This document shows positions 16,980 to 25,582 of a stretch of 64,000 bases of DNA, in pieces. Origin of the DNA: an uncultured Roseibium sp. GTDB taxonomy: Bacteria > Pseudomonadota > Alphaproteobacteria > Rhizobiales > Stappiaceae. Numbering within the stretch: position 1 is the stretch's first letter; every line of letters starts with the position of its first letter. Under the pieces are notes generated by a model that saw nothing but the letters and a program-made list of their open reading frames with translations, searched no databases and was not told where the DNA came from. A program made the translations under genes and the position numbers. The stretch spans positions 408,001 to 472,000 of the forward strand of contig NZ_OY769915.1 of assembly GCF_963669205.1 (NCBI RefSeq). The letters run 5' to 3'.

Positions 16980-18257
16980 ATGAAAATCAGCATAATCATT
17001 CCGACGCGTGAGAGGGCGACCTATCTCGGCGCGGCAATTCAGTCCGCATTGGCAGTCGAAGATGACAACATCGAGGTGATTGTCAGCAACAACGCGAGCA
17101 GCGACCACACGGAAGACGTCGTGGAGGCGTTTGAAGATCCGCGCCTGATTTACATCAGAACGGAAAAACGCATTTCGATGCGTCAGAATTTTCAGTTCGC
17201 GCTGGATCGGGCGGCAGGTGACTACATCCTCTTCATCGGGGATGACGACGCGGTCCTGCCGGGCCAGTTTCCGGCGCTGCGCAAGATACTCGAGACTCAC
17301 AGGCCGGACAGCCTGAGCTGGCCGCGACTGACGTACAAATGGCCGCAGGACATGTCGGTTGCCAAGTTCGGCAGGGTGCTCATGACCGACGGCAACACGT
17401 TCGGCGCTGTTCGCAAAGTGTCGGCCAGGGAGCCGAAAGAGGCCTTGCTGTCTGCGTCGGTGACCTGGGATGACAGTTTTCCGGCGCTCTACCACGGCAT
17501 CGTGTCGCGCGCCTGCGTCGACAGGCTGACGCTGCCGCAATCCGAGTTTTTCCAGTCTCACGTACCGGACATCTATTTTTCCTATCTCGGAATTGTCGAG
17601 GAAATCGACCATGTCCACGCGGATCACCCGTTCACGCTGAGCGGATCGAGCCCCGCAAGCACCGGTTCCTCGACGCGGAATCAGAAGAATGATTTTTCAA
17701 AAGGCAGTCCCGCCGCAATGTTCGTCAGCGAAGCCTCCCGCGATCCGTTTCAGGACCCGGTCGTGATCGGAAGCGGTATTCCTGCCGGTGTTTTTCAGGT
17801 GCTCGAAGCGGTGCTGGCCGCCTTCCCGGAGGAAGCGGACAAGGTGGACAATGTCGCCTGGTACGAATTCGTCTTGAAAGGGTCCGCGTCTCATCCCGAA
17901 GCAAGCCGGAAGGTGATCGCGGCCAACCTCGCGGAGCATGCACGGCGCAAGGGATTGTCGGCTGACCTCGAGCGCATCGTCAGCGAAGTCGACCGGGAAG
18001 CTAAGCACGCAGCCGAAGAAACCGCTAAAACTGCTGAAAACGCGAGCAAGGGCTGGTTTGAAAAGAAGATAAACAATTGGAAGGAAAAGAGAAAAACGCT
18101 CAAGTTCTTCGGAGCGGAGACAGCGCTTAGCGCTGCGAGTAAGGTCGATGAGGTGCTGACCAAGGATTACCAGAGCGTTCTGGAGGGAAACAAATCCCGC
18201 TCGAATGCCTGGAAAGACGCGAAAAAAAGATCACGGGCCTTGCGGGCCGGGCGATGA
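16980..18257 (+). CDS. Family 2 glycosyltransferase with Lys/Glu-rich C-terminus
   Basis: The N-terminal 250 residues of this 425-residue protein are a GT-A domain. It starts at once with MKISIIIPTRERATYL and has VSNNASSDHT and the metal-binding FIGDDDAVLPG near residues 85-94. Residues about 330-425 are rich in Ala, Lys and Glu (EVDREAKHAAEETAKTAENA) and look like a helical, possibly coiled-coil, tail ending in a basic segment. Donor and acceptor are unknown. It stands alone on the plus strand. Confidence 0.85.
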   Translation: MKISIIIPTRERATYLGAAIQSALAVEDDNIEVIVSNNASSDHTEDVVEAFEDPRLIYIRTEKRISMRQNFQFALDRAAGDYILFIGDDDAVLPGQFPALRKILETHRPDSLSWPRLTYKWPQDMSVAKFGRVLMTDGNTFGAVRKVSAREPKEALLSASVTWDDSFPALYHGIVSRACVDRLTLPQSEFFQSHVPDIYFSYLGIVEEIDHVHADHPFTLSGSSPASTGSSTRNQKNDFSKGSPAAMFVSEASRDPFQDPVVIGSGIPAGVFQVLEAVLAAFPEEADKVDNVAWYEFVLKGSASHPEASRKVIAANLAEHARRKGLSADLERIVSEVDREAKHAAEETAKTAENASKGWFEKKINNWKEKRKTLKFFGAETALSAASKVDEVLTKDYQSVLEGNKSRSNAWKDAKKRSRALRAGR

Positions 18258-18284
18258 AGTGCGGCCGCGGCGGCCCGCTTCCGG

Positions 18285-19157
18285 CTAGTTTGGTGTGGTG
18301 CCCGGAAACTCCAGGGGGTAGTTGAACCTGGTGAAGTCTTCCCGGTAGGCGCTTTGGACCCGTTTGACGAGATCGCTGGTCCACAGGGATCCATATGCAT
18401 GCGAGCCTGTTGTATTGACGGCCGTTTTTCTTGGACTGAACATCTGCGCGTCGATGCCGAGCCTGTCCGCGACCGGCTTGATGTCCTCGTGCAGCGTCTC
18501 AAGCTTGGCGACATGAATGGAAGGAACCGATTTCGGCACGTTTGCCGACATCAGGTTCCAATGATTGTTCACCATCTTTTTCGATGTTGCGCAGGCATAT
18601 TTTATGAACTGATCGAAAGTGATTGCATTGTTGGAAACATAGGTATCCGGCTGCGTGAACTGGTTGTTCTTCCGGTATTGCTTCAGGTAATGGTTGTCCG
18701 GAGCGTCCCAGGGAACGCCCGCAAACTTGTCCGAATAACAGGATTGCAGCCTGAGATACGGGTTCCTCACAACCGTGAACATCAGCGTTTCGGGATCGCG
18801 TAACATCTTGCAGAAGCCTTCCGGACCGATCATCTCCGGCGATTTCAGGTCGGAAGACTCCCTGCGGTGGTAAAGGTAGAACTGGTCCTTGAAGTCGTGG
18901 CCATAGCACACGTTCGACAAGATCGACTTGACGGTGCTGCATCCTGCCTTTGAAACTTCAACATAGATCAGCTTGTACTCCGGAACGACATTGAAAAAGT
19001 AGTTCATCCCATAGACATGTCTGTCGATGTAGTGATAGTCGCGGGTGGCTGCATCGGCCGTCAGCAGGTTGTAGAGGTTTCTGCTGTAGAAGATACGTCT
19101 TTGCACGAACGTCGGAAAGTTCGTGTTCTTCTTGATGTATTTGCCGATTCCCAACAT
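18285..19157 (-). CDS. Sulfotransferase family 2 protein
   Basis: The 290-residue product has a PAPS loop IYVEVSKAGCSTVKSIL (about 64-80), as in carbohydrate sulfotransferases, and a 3'-phosphate site FTVVRNPYLRLQSCYSDKF. Family members include dermatan/chondroitin and bacterial Nod or capsule sulfotransferases. I use the ATG at 19157. An in-frame TTG at 19193 is possible and neither has a good ribosome site. The acceptor is presumably the local glycan. Confidence 0.8.
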   Translation of the reverse strand: MLGIGKYIKKNTNFPTFVQRRIFYSRNLYNLLTADAATRDYHYIDRHVYGMNYFFNVVPEYKLIYVEVSKAGCSTVKSILSNVCYGHDFKDQFYLYHRRESSDLKSPEMIGPEGFCKMLRDPETLMFTVVRNPYLRLQSCYSDKFAGVPWDAPDNHYLKQYRKNNQFTQPDTYVSNNAITFDQFIKYACATSKKMVNNHWNLMSANVPKSVPSIHVAKLETLHEDIKPVADRLGIDAQMFSPRKTAVNTTGSHAYGSLWTSDLVKRVQSAYREDFTRFNYPLEFPGTTPN

Positions 19158-19506
19158 CAGGTTCTGTTGCCGCGCGTCTTTAAAGGGTGCCAAGCTGCGC
19201 TTCTAGTTCAATCCCGACATGAGCGTCCACTGTTTTTTGTGCATTGCTGCAATGCCGGGATGCTGCATGCAGACGCGGGAAATCGGCAACATTCCGGGGG
19301 ATCTCGAGAGGACGGGCTACAAGCTGAGGCGAGGTTGTTTCGCAAGCGTATGAACTCGCTTGTCTTCCAGGTTCAAAATTTGAAGTGGATTGGATCTGCG
19401 ACCGGCAAACCATGGCCTTGGAGGTTCGCCGGTCACGGATCAGGAAGCCGCCTGAAAAAGATCGGATGGGTCTGGCACCGGCGCGGTCAGGGGAACGCGG
19501 GCTGCC
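19158..19506. other. Non-coding gap with a hairpin
   Basis: About 350 bases lie upstream of the sulfotransferase start and downstream of the dioxygenase gene. The only structure I see is an inverted repeat at 19400-19411 / 19423-19434 (GACCGGCAAACC and GGTTCGCCGGTC, one mismatch, 11-base loop). It may end the leftward operon above it. No coding pattern was recognised. Confidence 0.4.
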
Positions 19507-20325
19507 TCAATCGACATATTCCGCATGGTCCATGTGAAAGGCGCGTCCCTCGAGCTGCCCAACGGGCCATCCTCTCTCGATCGCGTCCTCATTGTCGAAG
19601 TTGCCCATGCGAAACTGGGTCGTAACCCGCACCGGTTCGGTTTTCTGCGGCACGCTCCTGTGAACGGTCAGACCGGAAAACACCAGCATGTCTCCCACGT
19701 CGAGACTTGGTATGGAACTGGCGTATTTGGAAAACTCAATGTCGTGGTTGATCGACAGGGTTTTGGCGCCGTTCTTGTTTTCGTTCATCGGGTCCAGCAT
19801 CTTCGCGCGTCTCAATCCGTCAAGATGTGATCCGTCAAGCAGTTCGACCGCGCCGTCCTTGTCCAAGTCGGTAAACGGGATCCAGAACACGATGGAATCC
19901 TGCGAAAGCTGGATGTAGTGGTAGTCCTGGTGCCAGTCGAACAGAAACCTCTCTTCGCCGAGAAAATCGATCCGGGTGCCGGTATACGGGCACACATTGA
20001 TCATGCCGATATCCTGGTAGAGCTTCCGGTAGACCTCTTCGAACTTTGCCCCCAGCTGCATTTTCTGCAGCGATTGCAAGTGCCTCAAGGACCGGTACAC
20101 CGCACCCAGACCGGCACGGTCTGTCTTGAACAGATCGACAAGCAACTCGAGATCGACTCGGTTTTCAAGTGGTTTGAGTTCGTCCTGCGTCTTGCCCGCT
20201 TTCAAAAGCAGGAGCCGATTGAAATCGCAGTAAAAGGACGAAAGCTCTTCGGCACTCAGAAAGCCTTTGAGAACGGCCCATCCCTTTTCCTGAAAATGCG
20301 CGACGTCGCTGTTTGAGAGGGTCAA
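19507..20325 (-). CDS. Phytanoyl-CoA dioxygenase (PhyH) family protein
   Basis: This 272-residue Fe(II)/2-oxoglutarate oxygenase has an HxD pair (DWHQDYHYIQL, H132 and D134) and a distal His in LTVHRSVPQ (H222), followed by Arg residues (PVRVTTQFR) that can bind 2-oxoglutarate. So the 2-His-1-carboxylate triad is intact. The family hydroxylates lipids, antibiotics or sugar-linked groups; here a glycan substituent is plausible. The start is TTG at 20325 with GGAG seven bases upstream. It lies two bases after the TylF-like gene stop, so the two form an operon. Confidence 0.82.
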   Translation of the reverse strand: MTLSNSDVAHFQEKGWAVLKGFLSAEELSSFYCDFNRLLLLKAGKTQDELKPLENRVDLELLVDLFKTDRAGLGAVYRSLRHLQSLQKMQLGAKFEEVYRKLYQDIGMINVCPYTGTRIDFLGEERFLFDWHQDYHYIQLSQDSIVFWIPFTDLDKDGAVELLDGSHLDGLRRAKMLDPMNENKNGAKTLSINHDIEFSKYASSIPSLDVGDMLVFSGLTVHRSVPQKTEPVRVTTQFRMGNFDNEDAIERGWPVGQLEGRAFHMDHAEYVD

Positions 20326-20327
20326 TG

Positions 20328-21107
20328 TCAGCTCCAGGGTTTGAAGAAATACGCAGACGGCGTGGAGGTCCAGGAAAACGTCTTGATGTCGGGCTGCGGC
20401 AGTTTTCTTTCTTCGAAGAAGACTTCCAGCGCGGAACTCTCTCCGCCCCACTCCATCATGGCGTATTCGTCCAGAACGATAAGTCCGCCCGGAACGACGC
20501 GGTCGTAGAGGTGGTCCAGCGCGATTTTGGTCGGTTTGAAGACATCGACGTCGAGATGGAGCAGGGAAATGCGCAGCCCGGGGTTCTCTTCAACGTATTG
20601 GGGAACCGTTTCAAGAATGTCCCCGTCGATCAGGAAGCATCTCTTGGAAGCCTGTACGAACTGGTCGTTCTGATGAAGCATCATCAGTTCGTCGAAGGCA
20701 CCCTTGAAGCCTTCCGACTTCCAGCCTCCATCCACTTTCGAGCGGCCCGGATATTCCGGCCCGTCCTCTTCCGTCAGGCGCAGGCCCTTGAAATCGTCGA
20801 AGCCGATGACGTGCCGGATGCGGTCGCCCGGATGGAAGATCTCCAGGAACTTGTGAAAGGCGAAGAAACTGTTGCCCTGGTAGACACCGCATTCGACGAT
20901 GGAACCCGGTTTGTCGGCGATGAGCTTGTACAGTTCGTAGTGGGCAAGGAAACGGGTGACATTGATCCGGCGTGTATAGATCGCAAAGGATTCCAGAACG
21001 TCGCGGAGCGGAATGTCGTATTTTGCAATGATTGCCTCGAGCGTTTTCCAGTTATCCTGGCCTGCTTTCCCGCCGTAGAGTTCCGCTTCGGGCTTATCAA
21101 CTGCCAT
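20328..21107 (-). CDS. TylF/MycF-like O-methyltransferase (second copy)
   Basis: The 259-residue protein has the family landmarks GSIVECGVYQGNSFFAFHKF, HVIGFDDFKGLRL, LLHLDVDVFKPT and LIVLDEYAMMEWGGE. The acidic pair in LHLDVD and the D-E of VLDEY should hold the metal. It is equal in length to the copy at 10396 but clearly diverged from it. The ATG at 21107 has AGGAG eight bases upstream, which settles the start over a longer open frame. It is cotranscribed with the dioxygenase. Confidence 0.84.
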   Translation of the reverse strand: MAVDKPEAELYGGKAGQDNWKTLEAIIAKYDIPLRDVLESFAIYTRRINVTRFLAHYELYKLIADKPGSIVECGVYQGNSFFAFHKFLEIFHPGDRIRHVIGFDDFKGLRLTEEDGPEYPGRSKVDGGWKSEGFKGAFDELMMLHQNDQFVQASKRCFLIDGDILETVPQYVEENPGLRISLLHLDVDVFKPTKIALDHLYDRVVPGGLIVLDEYAMMEWGGESSALEVFFEERKLPQPDIKTFSWTSTPSAYFFKPWS

Positions 21108-21356
21108 TGTTTTCTCCTGTTTCGAATTGTTTCCAAGTGGGTTTTGTTCACATGACGCTTGTCTGATGGCAGTCAGTTCACAGTCTTCTATCTCTTCGTG
21201 CGATGGAAGCGGCAAAAATCAGCCAGAGTCAATGGGTGTTGGGGGCGCTCCCCAACAAGCGCAGAGCCGGATGTTCCTGCGGGGAATGCATTCGCTTCTC
21301 ACGTTGGCGACGCACCCCGGTTTCCGTCAGGTCTGCCTGTCGATGATTGGGCGAAG

Positions 21357-22376
21357 TCAGAGCTCCATCGCGTAGATCTTGTTCTTTCTCAAGAAATCCT
21401 TGGTGAGGTTCCTGGCGCAAAGCTTGCTCAGCGTTTCGTTTCCGCGAAACTTGAGCGCGTAAGCCAGGACGCCCCACACGACATCGGTAAACTCGCCGTT
21501 GAAGTGCGCATGGAAGTGAGGCCGTGCAACGAACCAATCACAAACCAGTGCCACGTTCTCCGCGATCTGGTCTTCCGTGTAGTCGAAGGCAACGTTCTGA
21601 TCAACGATGTTGGCGGGAATCTTCTCAGTCAGGCGCAGATGAACCGTGCCGCCTTCGTAAACGGAGTGAATTTCGGCGATCCCGTTTCTCAGAAGGTCCG
21701 CGGTCACCATCCAGTGCCATGGCAGCCGGCATCGCTCGAAATCCTGGAGGATCAGCCACGATCCTTCAGGAAGCAGGCTTTCCGCGATGACCGGAAATGT
21801 CGCCTGCCACAAGTCCATTGATTTGGCCGAGTCCAGGTGAACGACTTCAACACTGTCGGTTTTCGTGTACGGCGCGAAATCCAAAGACAGATCCAGTTGC
21901 ACCGGATCAACAAACCCCGAAAAGTCGCGGTTCAGGTGCCGAAACAGGTCCAGGTCGTTGGCAGCACCACGAGATTTCTTGACGTATTCCTTGATTACGG
22001 GATGCTTCGCGAAAGCCTCCAGCGAATACCCGCCGAAGAGATCAAACCCCTTGATCGCACGATGTGAAACGGAGGCGTTGTCTTTCAATCCGCGCGCCAT
22101 GCAGTAGGTAGACCCGCCGGCGGCGGTTCCGACATCCCAGATCTCGCCGTTGCCACGATAATGCGTCGCGCAGAGCCGATACAGACCCATCCGCTCGTTG
22201 AGTGAGGTCTGGCTCGGCAGTTCCTCGAGCTCCGATGCGACCTCGTCATTCGTGTGCAAGTTGTCCAGTTTGCGGCTCAGCGCGTCAAAGGCTTGCATGT
22301 CCGCCCGACCGCCCGGAAGCAACAACCGCGGATTGGCGAACTTTTTCAGCGTGTCCGATACTTTCTTGTTCGTCAT
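21357..22376 (-). CDS. Class I SAM-dependent methyltransferase-like protein, function unknown
   Basis: The 339-residue product has a SAM-like Gly-rich stretch EIWDVGTAAGGSTYCMARGL, an acidic FDLFGGYSLEAF, and VVHLDSAKSMDLWQATFPVI followed by SWLILQDFERC. This is the order seen in TylF/CmcI-like methyltransferases. About 80 N-terminal residues before the fold (LSRKLDNLHTNDEVASELEE) look helical. The last 70 residues match nothing I know. A glycan methyltransferase is a reasonable but unproven reading. ATG at 22376 (MTNKKV). Confidence 0.6.
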   Translation of the reverse strand: MTNKKVSDTLKKFANPRLLLPGGRADMQAFDALSRKLDNLHTNDEVASELEELPSQTSLNERMGLYRLCATHYRGNGEIWDVGTAAGGSTYCMARGLKDNASVSHRAIKGFDLFGGYSLEAFAKHPVIKEYVKKSRGAANDLDLFRHLNRDFSGFVDPVQLDLSLDFAPYTKTDSVEVVHLDSAKSMDLWQATFPVIAESLLPEGSWLILQDFERCRLPWHWMVTADLLRNGIAEIHSVYEGGTVHLRLTEKIPANIVDQNVAFDYTEDQIAENVALVCDWFVARPHFHAHFNGEFTDVVWGVLAYALKFRGNETLSKLCARNLTKDFLRKNKIYAMEL

Positions 22377-22422
22377 TTTGAAGCTTACCCCACAAGCCCG
22401 GTTGCGAATGTCCCGCGTCAAA

Positions 22423-23184
22423 TCACCAGGTGTCTATGATGTCCAGAATCTCGTCATAGGTTCCGTGTTTTGCGATCAGACCTTGCAGCTCGCTGACGAG
22501 TTCGGGATCCCGCTTGCGTCCAGCCTTGCGATTCAGGCTGTCTCTGGACAGGGACAGGACTGTCTCGGTGTCTGCCGGATCCAGGTTTCCATCGGCTCCC
22601 AGCTTTTGCGAAAATGCCTGTGCAAACGCATATCCGTCTCTGGTAAGATCTTCGTATTTAAGGTGAATTCTTGGCCGCCCCTTCCACGCGAGATAGGCAA
22701 AGACGCAGCTCAGGTAGCTGTTGTAGTTGTTCCTGATTTCCGCCGGCCAGTTGAATTCCTCCCAGGTTTTTCTTCTGTGCTTGGCAAAGAACAGTCTCTT
22801 TTTGTCGAGCTTGGATTTCCATCTCTCGTAATTCGGATAGAGCTGCGACACGATCGCATCCGCCGGGTCGCGGGTGATCAGGATCAACCCGAACGGTGAG
22901 GGCGACCTTGCCGCATTCTCGACAAGTCGTTGAAGAGAGTGAGCCTTGTACCCTGCCGGATCAACATCGTCGATCTTGATGACATCCGCCGCCTGGTTCG
23001 CGCTGCGAAGGTAGATCGCCTTGTCCGATTCCGATGCCTCGAGCGAAGCGACCGTCGGACGTTTTGTTATGTATTCGACCAGGGCACGCACGGCGTGGTT
23101 TCCGCTTCGTGGATAGGAAACAATGTGCCAGTTCAGTCGTTCCGGAAAGGGCGCTCCTTCTTCGGCCGCTCCGTTTTCGTTCAT
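22423..23184 (-). CDS. Sulfotransferase (Sulfotransfer_1-like)
   Basis: The 253-residue protein starts its fold with WHIVSYPRSGNHAVRALV. The YPRSGNH loop is the 5'-phosphosulfate-binding site of cytosolic-type sulfotransferases. LILITRDPADAIVSQLYPNY supplies the 3'-phosphate motif, and PRIHLKYEDLTRD is the third conserved block. This subfamily differs from the two other sulfotransferases of the locus. The ATG is at 23184. The acceptor is unknown. Confidence 0.82.
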   Translation of the reverse strand: MNENGAAEEGAPFPERLNWHIVSYPRSGNHAVRALVEYITKRPTVASLEASESDKAIYLRSANQAADVIKIDDVDPAGYKAHSLQRLVENAARSPSPFGLILITRDPADAIVSQLYPNYERWKSKLDKKRLFFAKHRRKTWEEFNWPAEIRNNYNSYLSCVFAYLAWKGRPRIHLKYEDLTRDGYAFAQAFSQKLGADGNLDPADTETVLSLSRDSLNRKAGRKRDPELVSELQGLIAKHGTYDEILDIIDTW

Positions 23185-23506
23185 TGCCGATCTCCAATGA
23201 TGCACCTTTCCAGGGATGCCGTTTGTTCTGCTTTGATTGCTGAATTGCGAAGGCGCTTCAGCGGTGCACCGGCACCGCACGGCCATTTGTTTGGCCGGTA
23301 ATACGGCATGTTTCCGTGATTTAGCAAGGCAAGGCGGTGCAAAACCGATCCGGGCAGATATCCCGGACACCGATGTCACGCCCGGGGTGCATGCAATCGG
23401 GCCGGTCTTTCGTGGGTTCCGGCACCGTGACGGAGTGCCGGATGCGCAAGATCGGGCCGCGTTTCGCGCGTGGCGGCGCTGTCGCGCGGCACCCAGGGGG
23501 GGCGTG
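23185..23506. other. Non-coding gap with two hairpins
   Basis: These 322 bases lie between two leftward genes. CCGGCAC/GTGCCGG at 23419-23441 (9-base loop) is placed to end the upstream glycosyltransferase transcript. CGGCCA/TGGCCG at 23280-23297 is a second small hairpin. Neither has a T-run. No gene is visible. Confidence 0.35.
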
Positions 23507-24385
23507 CTAACTGAAGGCTTGCAACAAGTTCTGCACCTTTCCCGAGACCTTCAATCGTGCGGGGACTTTAAGGGAGATGGAGAGCTTCTTGAATGCCTTG
23601 AATTTCTTCTTTTCAGATTTCGGAGAATTTGGATGGCAGATGATCGCGTGTTCCACGCAGTCCCGGTTGGTGCCGTGACGCTGGAATTTCGCGTGGGGCA
23701 ATGCCGCCAGTTTCAGGCCGTTGAGACGGCTCTGTCCGGAAACAGGCGTAACCCAGCCGGTTTCCAGATCGCAATGCTCCCACCCCTCGGGTCTTTTCTC
23801 CCATTCGAGATCGTAGTTGTCCAAAAGATGCTGGTTCATGCAGATCTGATCGTCCCCCGCAAAGGCGTCCACCAGTTCCGCGCATAACTGCCGCGTGGCA
23901 TCGTTCGCCCGAAGCGCAAAAAAGCCGGTGCAGATTGCAAAGCCCCAGGCCTCCTTGTTGCCCCTTGGAAAGGATCCGGGCTGAAACGCAAGATCGAACG
24001 CGGTGGAGGGCAGCTCCGGGAACGGGTTTTGCAGCCAGATCGCGTCCGCATCGCTGAAGATGACGTTCTGTCCCTGTTCCAGATACGAAAGCGCGGAGGG
24101 GAACTTCAGCGAAATCGCGTGTGTGGCGCTGTCACTGTCGAAGCCGCTTTCTTTCCAGACCGTTTTTTTCCGGTCGGAATAGGCGCTTGAAACGAACTGG
24201 TCGTCACATCGGAAACCGGCCTTTGTGAGCTGACGATAGGAAGCCGGATCCGTGCAGATCAGAAGCGGATCGAGACCGGTGCTTTCCCTGACGCCCCTCG
24301 CCCAGGCCGCGGCGAGGCGGACATATTGATTGTTCACGACAGTGAAAACGACCGTATTTTTACTGTCGAAGGTAGAATGATCCAT
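23507..24385 (-). CDS. GT77-like nucleotide-diphospho-sugar transferase
   Basis: The 292-residue protein matches the Nucleotid_trans fold. It opens with TVVFTVVNNQYVRLAAAWARG, has the metal site VIFSDADAIWLQNP (DAD at about 112-114), and later FAICTGFFALRAN and DDQICMNQHLLDNYD, typical of this group. Plant and protist members transfer galactose, xylose or arabinose. The bacterial substrate is unknown. The C-terminal 50 residues are lysine-rich (KSEKKKFKAFKKL), perhaps for membrane attachment. It is divergent from the GT25 gene. Confidence 0.75.
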   Translation of the reverse strand: MDHSTFDSKNTVVFTVVNNQYVRLAAAWARGVRESTGLDPLLICTDPASYRQLTKAGFRCDDQFVSSAYSDRKKTVWKESGFDSDSATHAISLKFPSALSYLEQGQNVIFSDADAIWLQNPFPELPSTAFDLAFQPGSFPRGNKEAWGFAICTGFFALRANDATRQLCAELVDAFAGDDQICMNQHLLDNYDLEWEKRPEGWEHCDLETGWVTPVSGQSRLNGLKLAALPHAKFQRHGTNRDCVEHAIICHPNSPKSEKKKFKAFKKLSISLKVPARLKVSGKVQNLLQAFS

Positions 24386-24799
24386 GACGTCAGGGCTTTA
24401 TCACTTTTTGATTTCGGCTGCGTTATTGCCGTTTCCTTGAAGGTTCTTCCCGCATCACGTTGCGACGACAGGTTTGAACGGCCGCGCGCCGCCGATTTGC
24501 GGCTTCGTTCTAGCACGGCTCGTGGGTCTTGAATCAAGGTCTGGATTGCAGCGCGGTCTTGCCGAACATGAATACTGCCTTGTCAAATCCAGCGTCGCTG
24601 TTCGCGCCTCTGGCTGATGCGTCTCGCCTGCTTGCGGGTGTGTCGCGCACGACGATATAGATTGCAGATTTCCGCGTCAAAGATAGCAGCGAGGCAAGGC
24701 ATGTTGTGAGGCATCGGGACAGGCGGCTCGGTTGAATGCCGTTGCAGCCTGATGTATCTAGCAAGGCCGGATATGGCGGCGAACTGTGAGTGACGTTTT
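24386..24799. other. Divergent intergenic region, GT77-like / GT25
   Basis: These 414 bases lie between two divergent glycosyltransferase genes and must hold promoters for both. I could not pick out convincing promoter boxes, repeats or a coding frame. Confidence 0.35.
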
Positions 24800-25582
24800 T
24801 TGCTGGAAATACACGTAGTCAATATGGCCCGGTCAACAGACCGCAAGGAGAGAATGGACAAGCTTCTCGTCGGGAAAGGCCTTGAATTCCGGTACTTCGA
24901 AGCGATTGACGGGAAGGCCGGCGATCATCCTCTCTTCGCGAAGCATGACCGCAGGCTGGCCGAGATACGCTATGGATTTCAGCTGGCTCCGGGCGAGTTG
25001 GGCTGTTTCGCCAGCCACTATCTCCTGTGGGAAACATGTGTGCGTGAACAGCGCCCGCTGCTGATCATGGAAGATGACATCGAGCTGGCCGATGACTTTG
25101 ACGAAAGTTTCCGGATCGCCGGCGAGAAAATCGAGGACTACGGCCTCTTGCGGCTGTCGTCCCACAAGCGGCGTGATTTCTTCATCCGGGAGGACGTCGG
25201 GTCCCGTCACAAGATCATCCAGTTCGTTCAGAACCCCTCCGGAACGTCCTGCTATGCGATCGCCCCCTGGGCTGCGGCGCGGTTTCTGGAACATGCCAAC
25301 GTCTGGTTCGAACCGGTTGACTGCCTTCTGGACAGATACTGGGATCACGGCGTCGGTTGCTGCGCAATTTATCCCTTCGCGGTCACGCACATCGCCCAGA
25401 CAAACGAGCAATCGGAAATCTGGGACGGTGTCGGGCGCGGGCCCCGGTCCAGCCGCTCCAGGCGATTTCCCGTCGAACGCAGGTACTACCGGCTGAAAGA
25501 CAACGTGAAGCGGAAGATTTTCAAGATCAGAAACGGACTGAACCTTGAAAAAGACCTCCAGAAAGCCGGAAAACCAAGTTGA
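24800..25582 (+). CDS. Family 25 glycosyltransferase (LPS type)
   Basis: The 260-residue product begins with the GT25 signature LEIHVVNMARSTDRKERM, followed by FEAIDGKAG, the acceptor-region GELGCFASHYLLWE and the metal site LLIMEDDIEL (EDD at 91-93). These enzymes add galactose or similar sugars to LPS cores in the cytoplasm. The frame is closed by a TGA at 24791, so the start must be TTG at 24800 or CTG at 24803; no ATG would leave the first strand intact. The stop overlaps the GT11 start. Confidence 0.87.
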   Translation: MLEIHVVNMARSTDRKERMDKLLVGKGLEFRYFEAIDGKAGDHPLFAKHDRRLAEIRYGFQLAPGELGCFASHYLLWETCVREQRPLLIMEDDIELADDFDESFRIAGEKIEDYGLLRLSSHKRRDFFIREDVGSRHKIIQFVQNPSGTSCYAIAPWAAARFLEHANVWFEPVDCLLDRYWDHGVGCCAIYPFAVTHIAQTNEQSEIWDGVGRGPRSSRSRRFPVERRYYRLKDNVKRKIFKIRNGLNLEKDLQKAGKPS

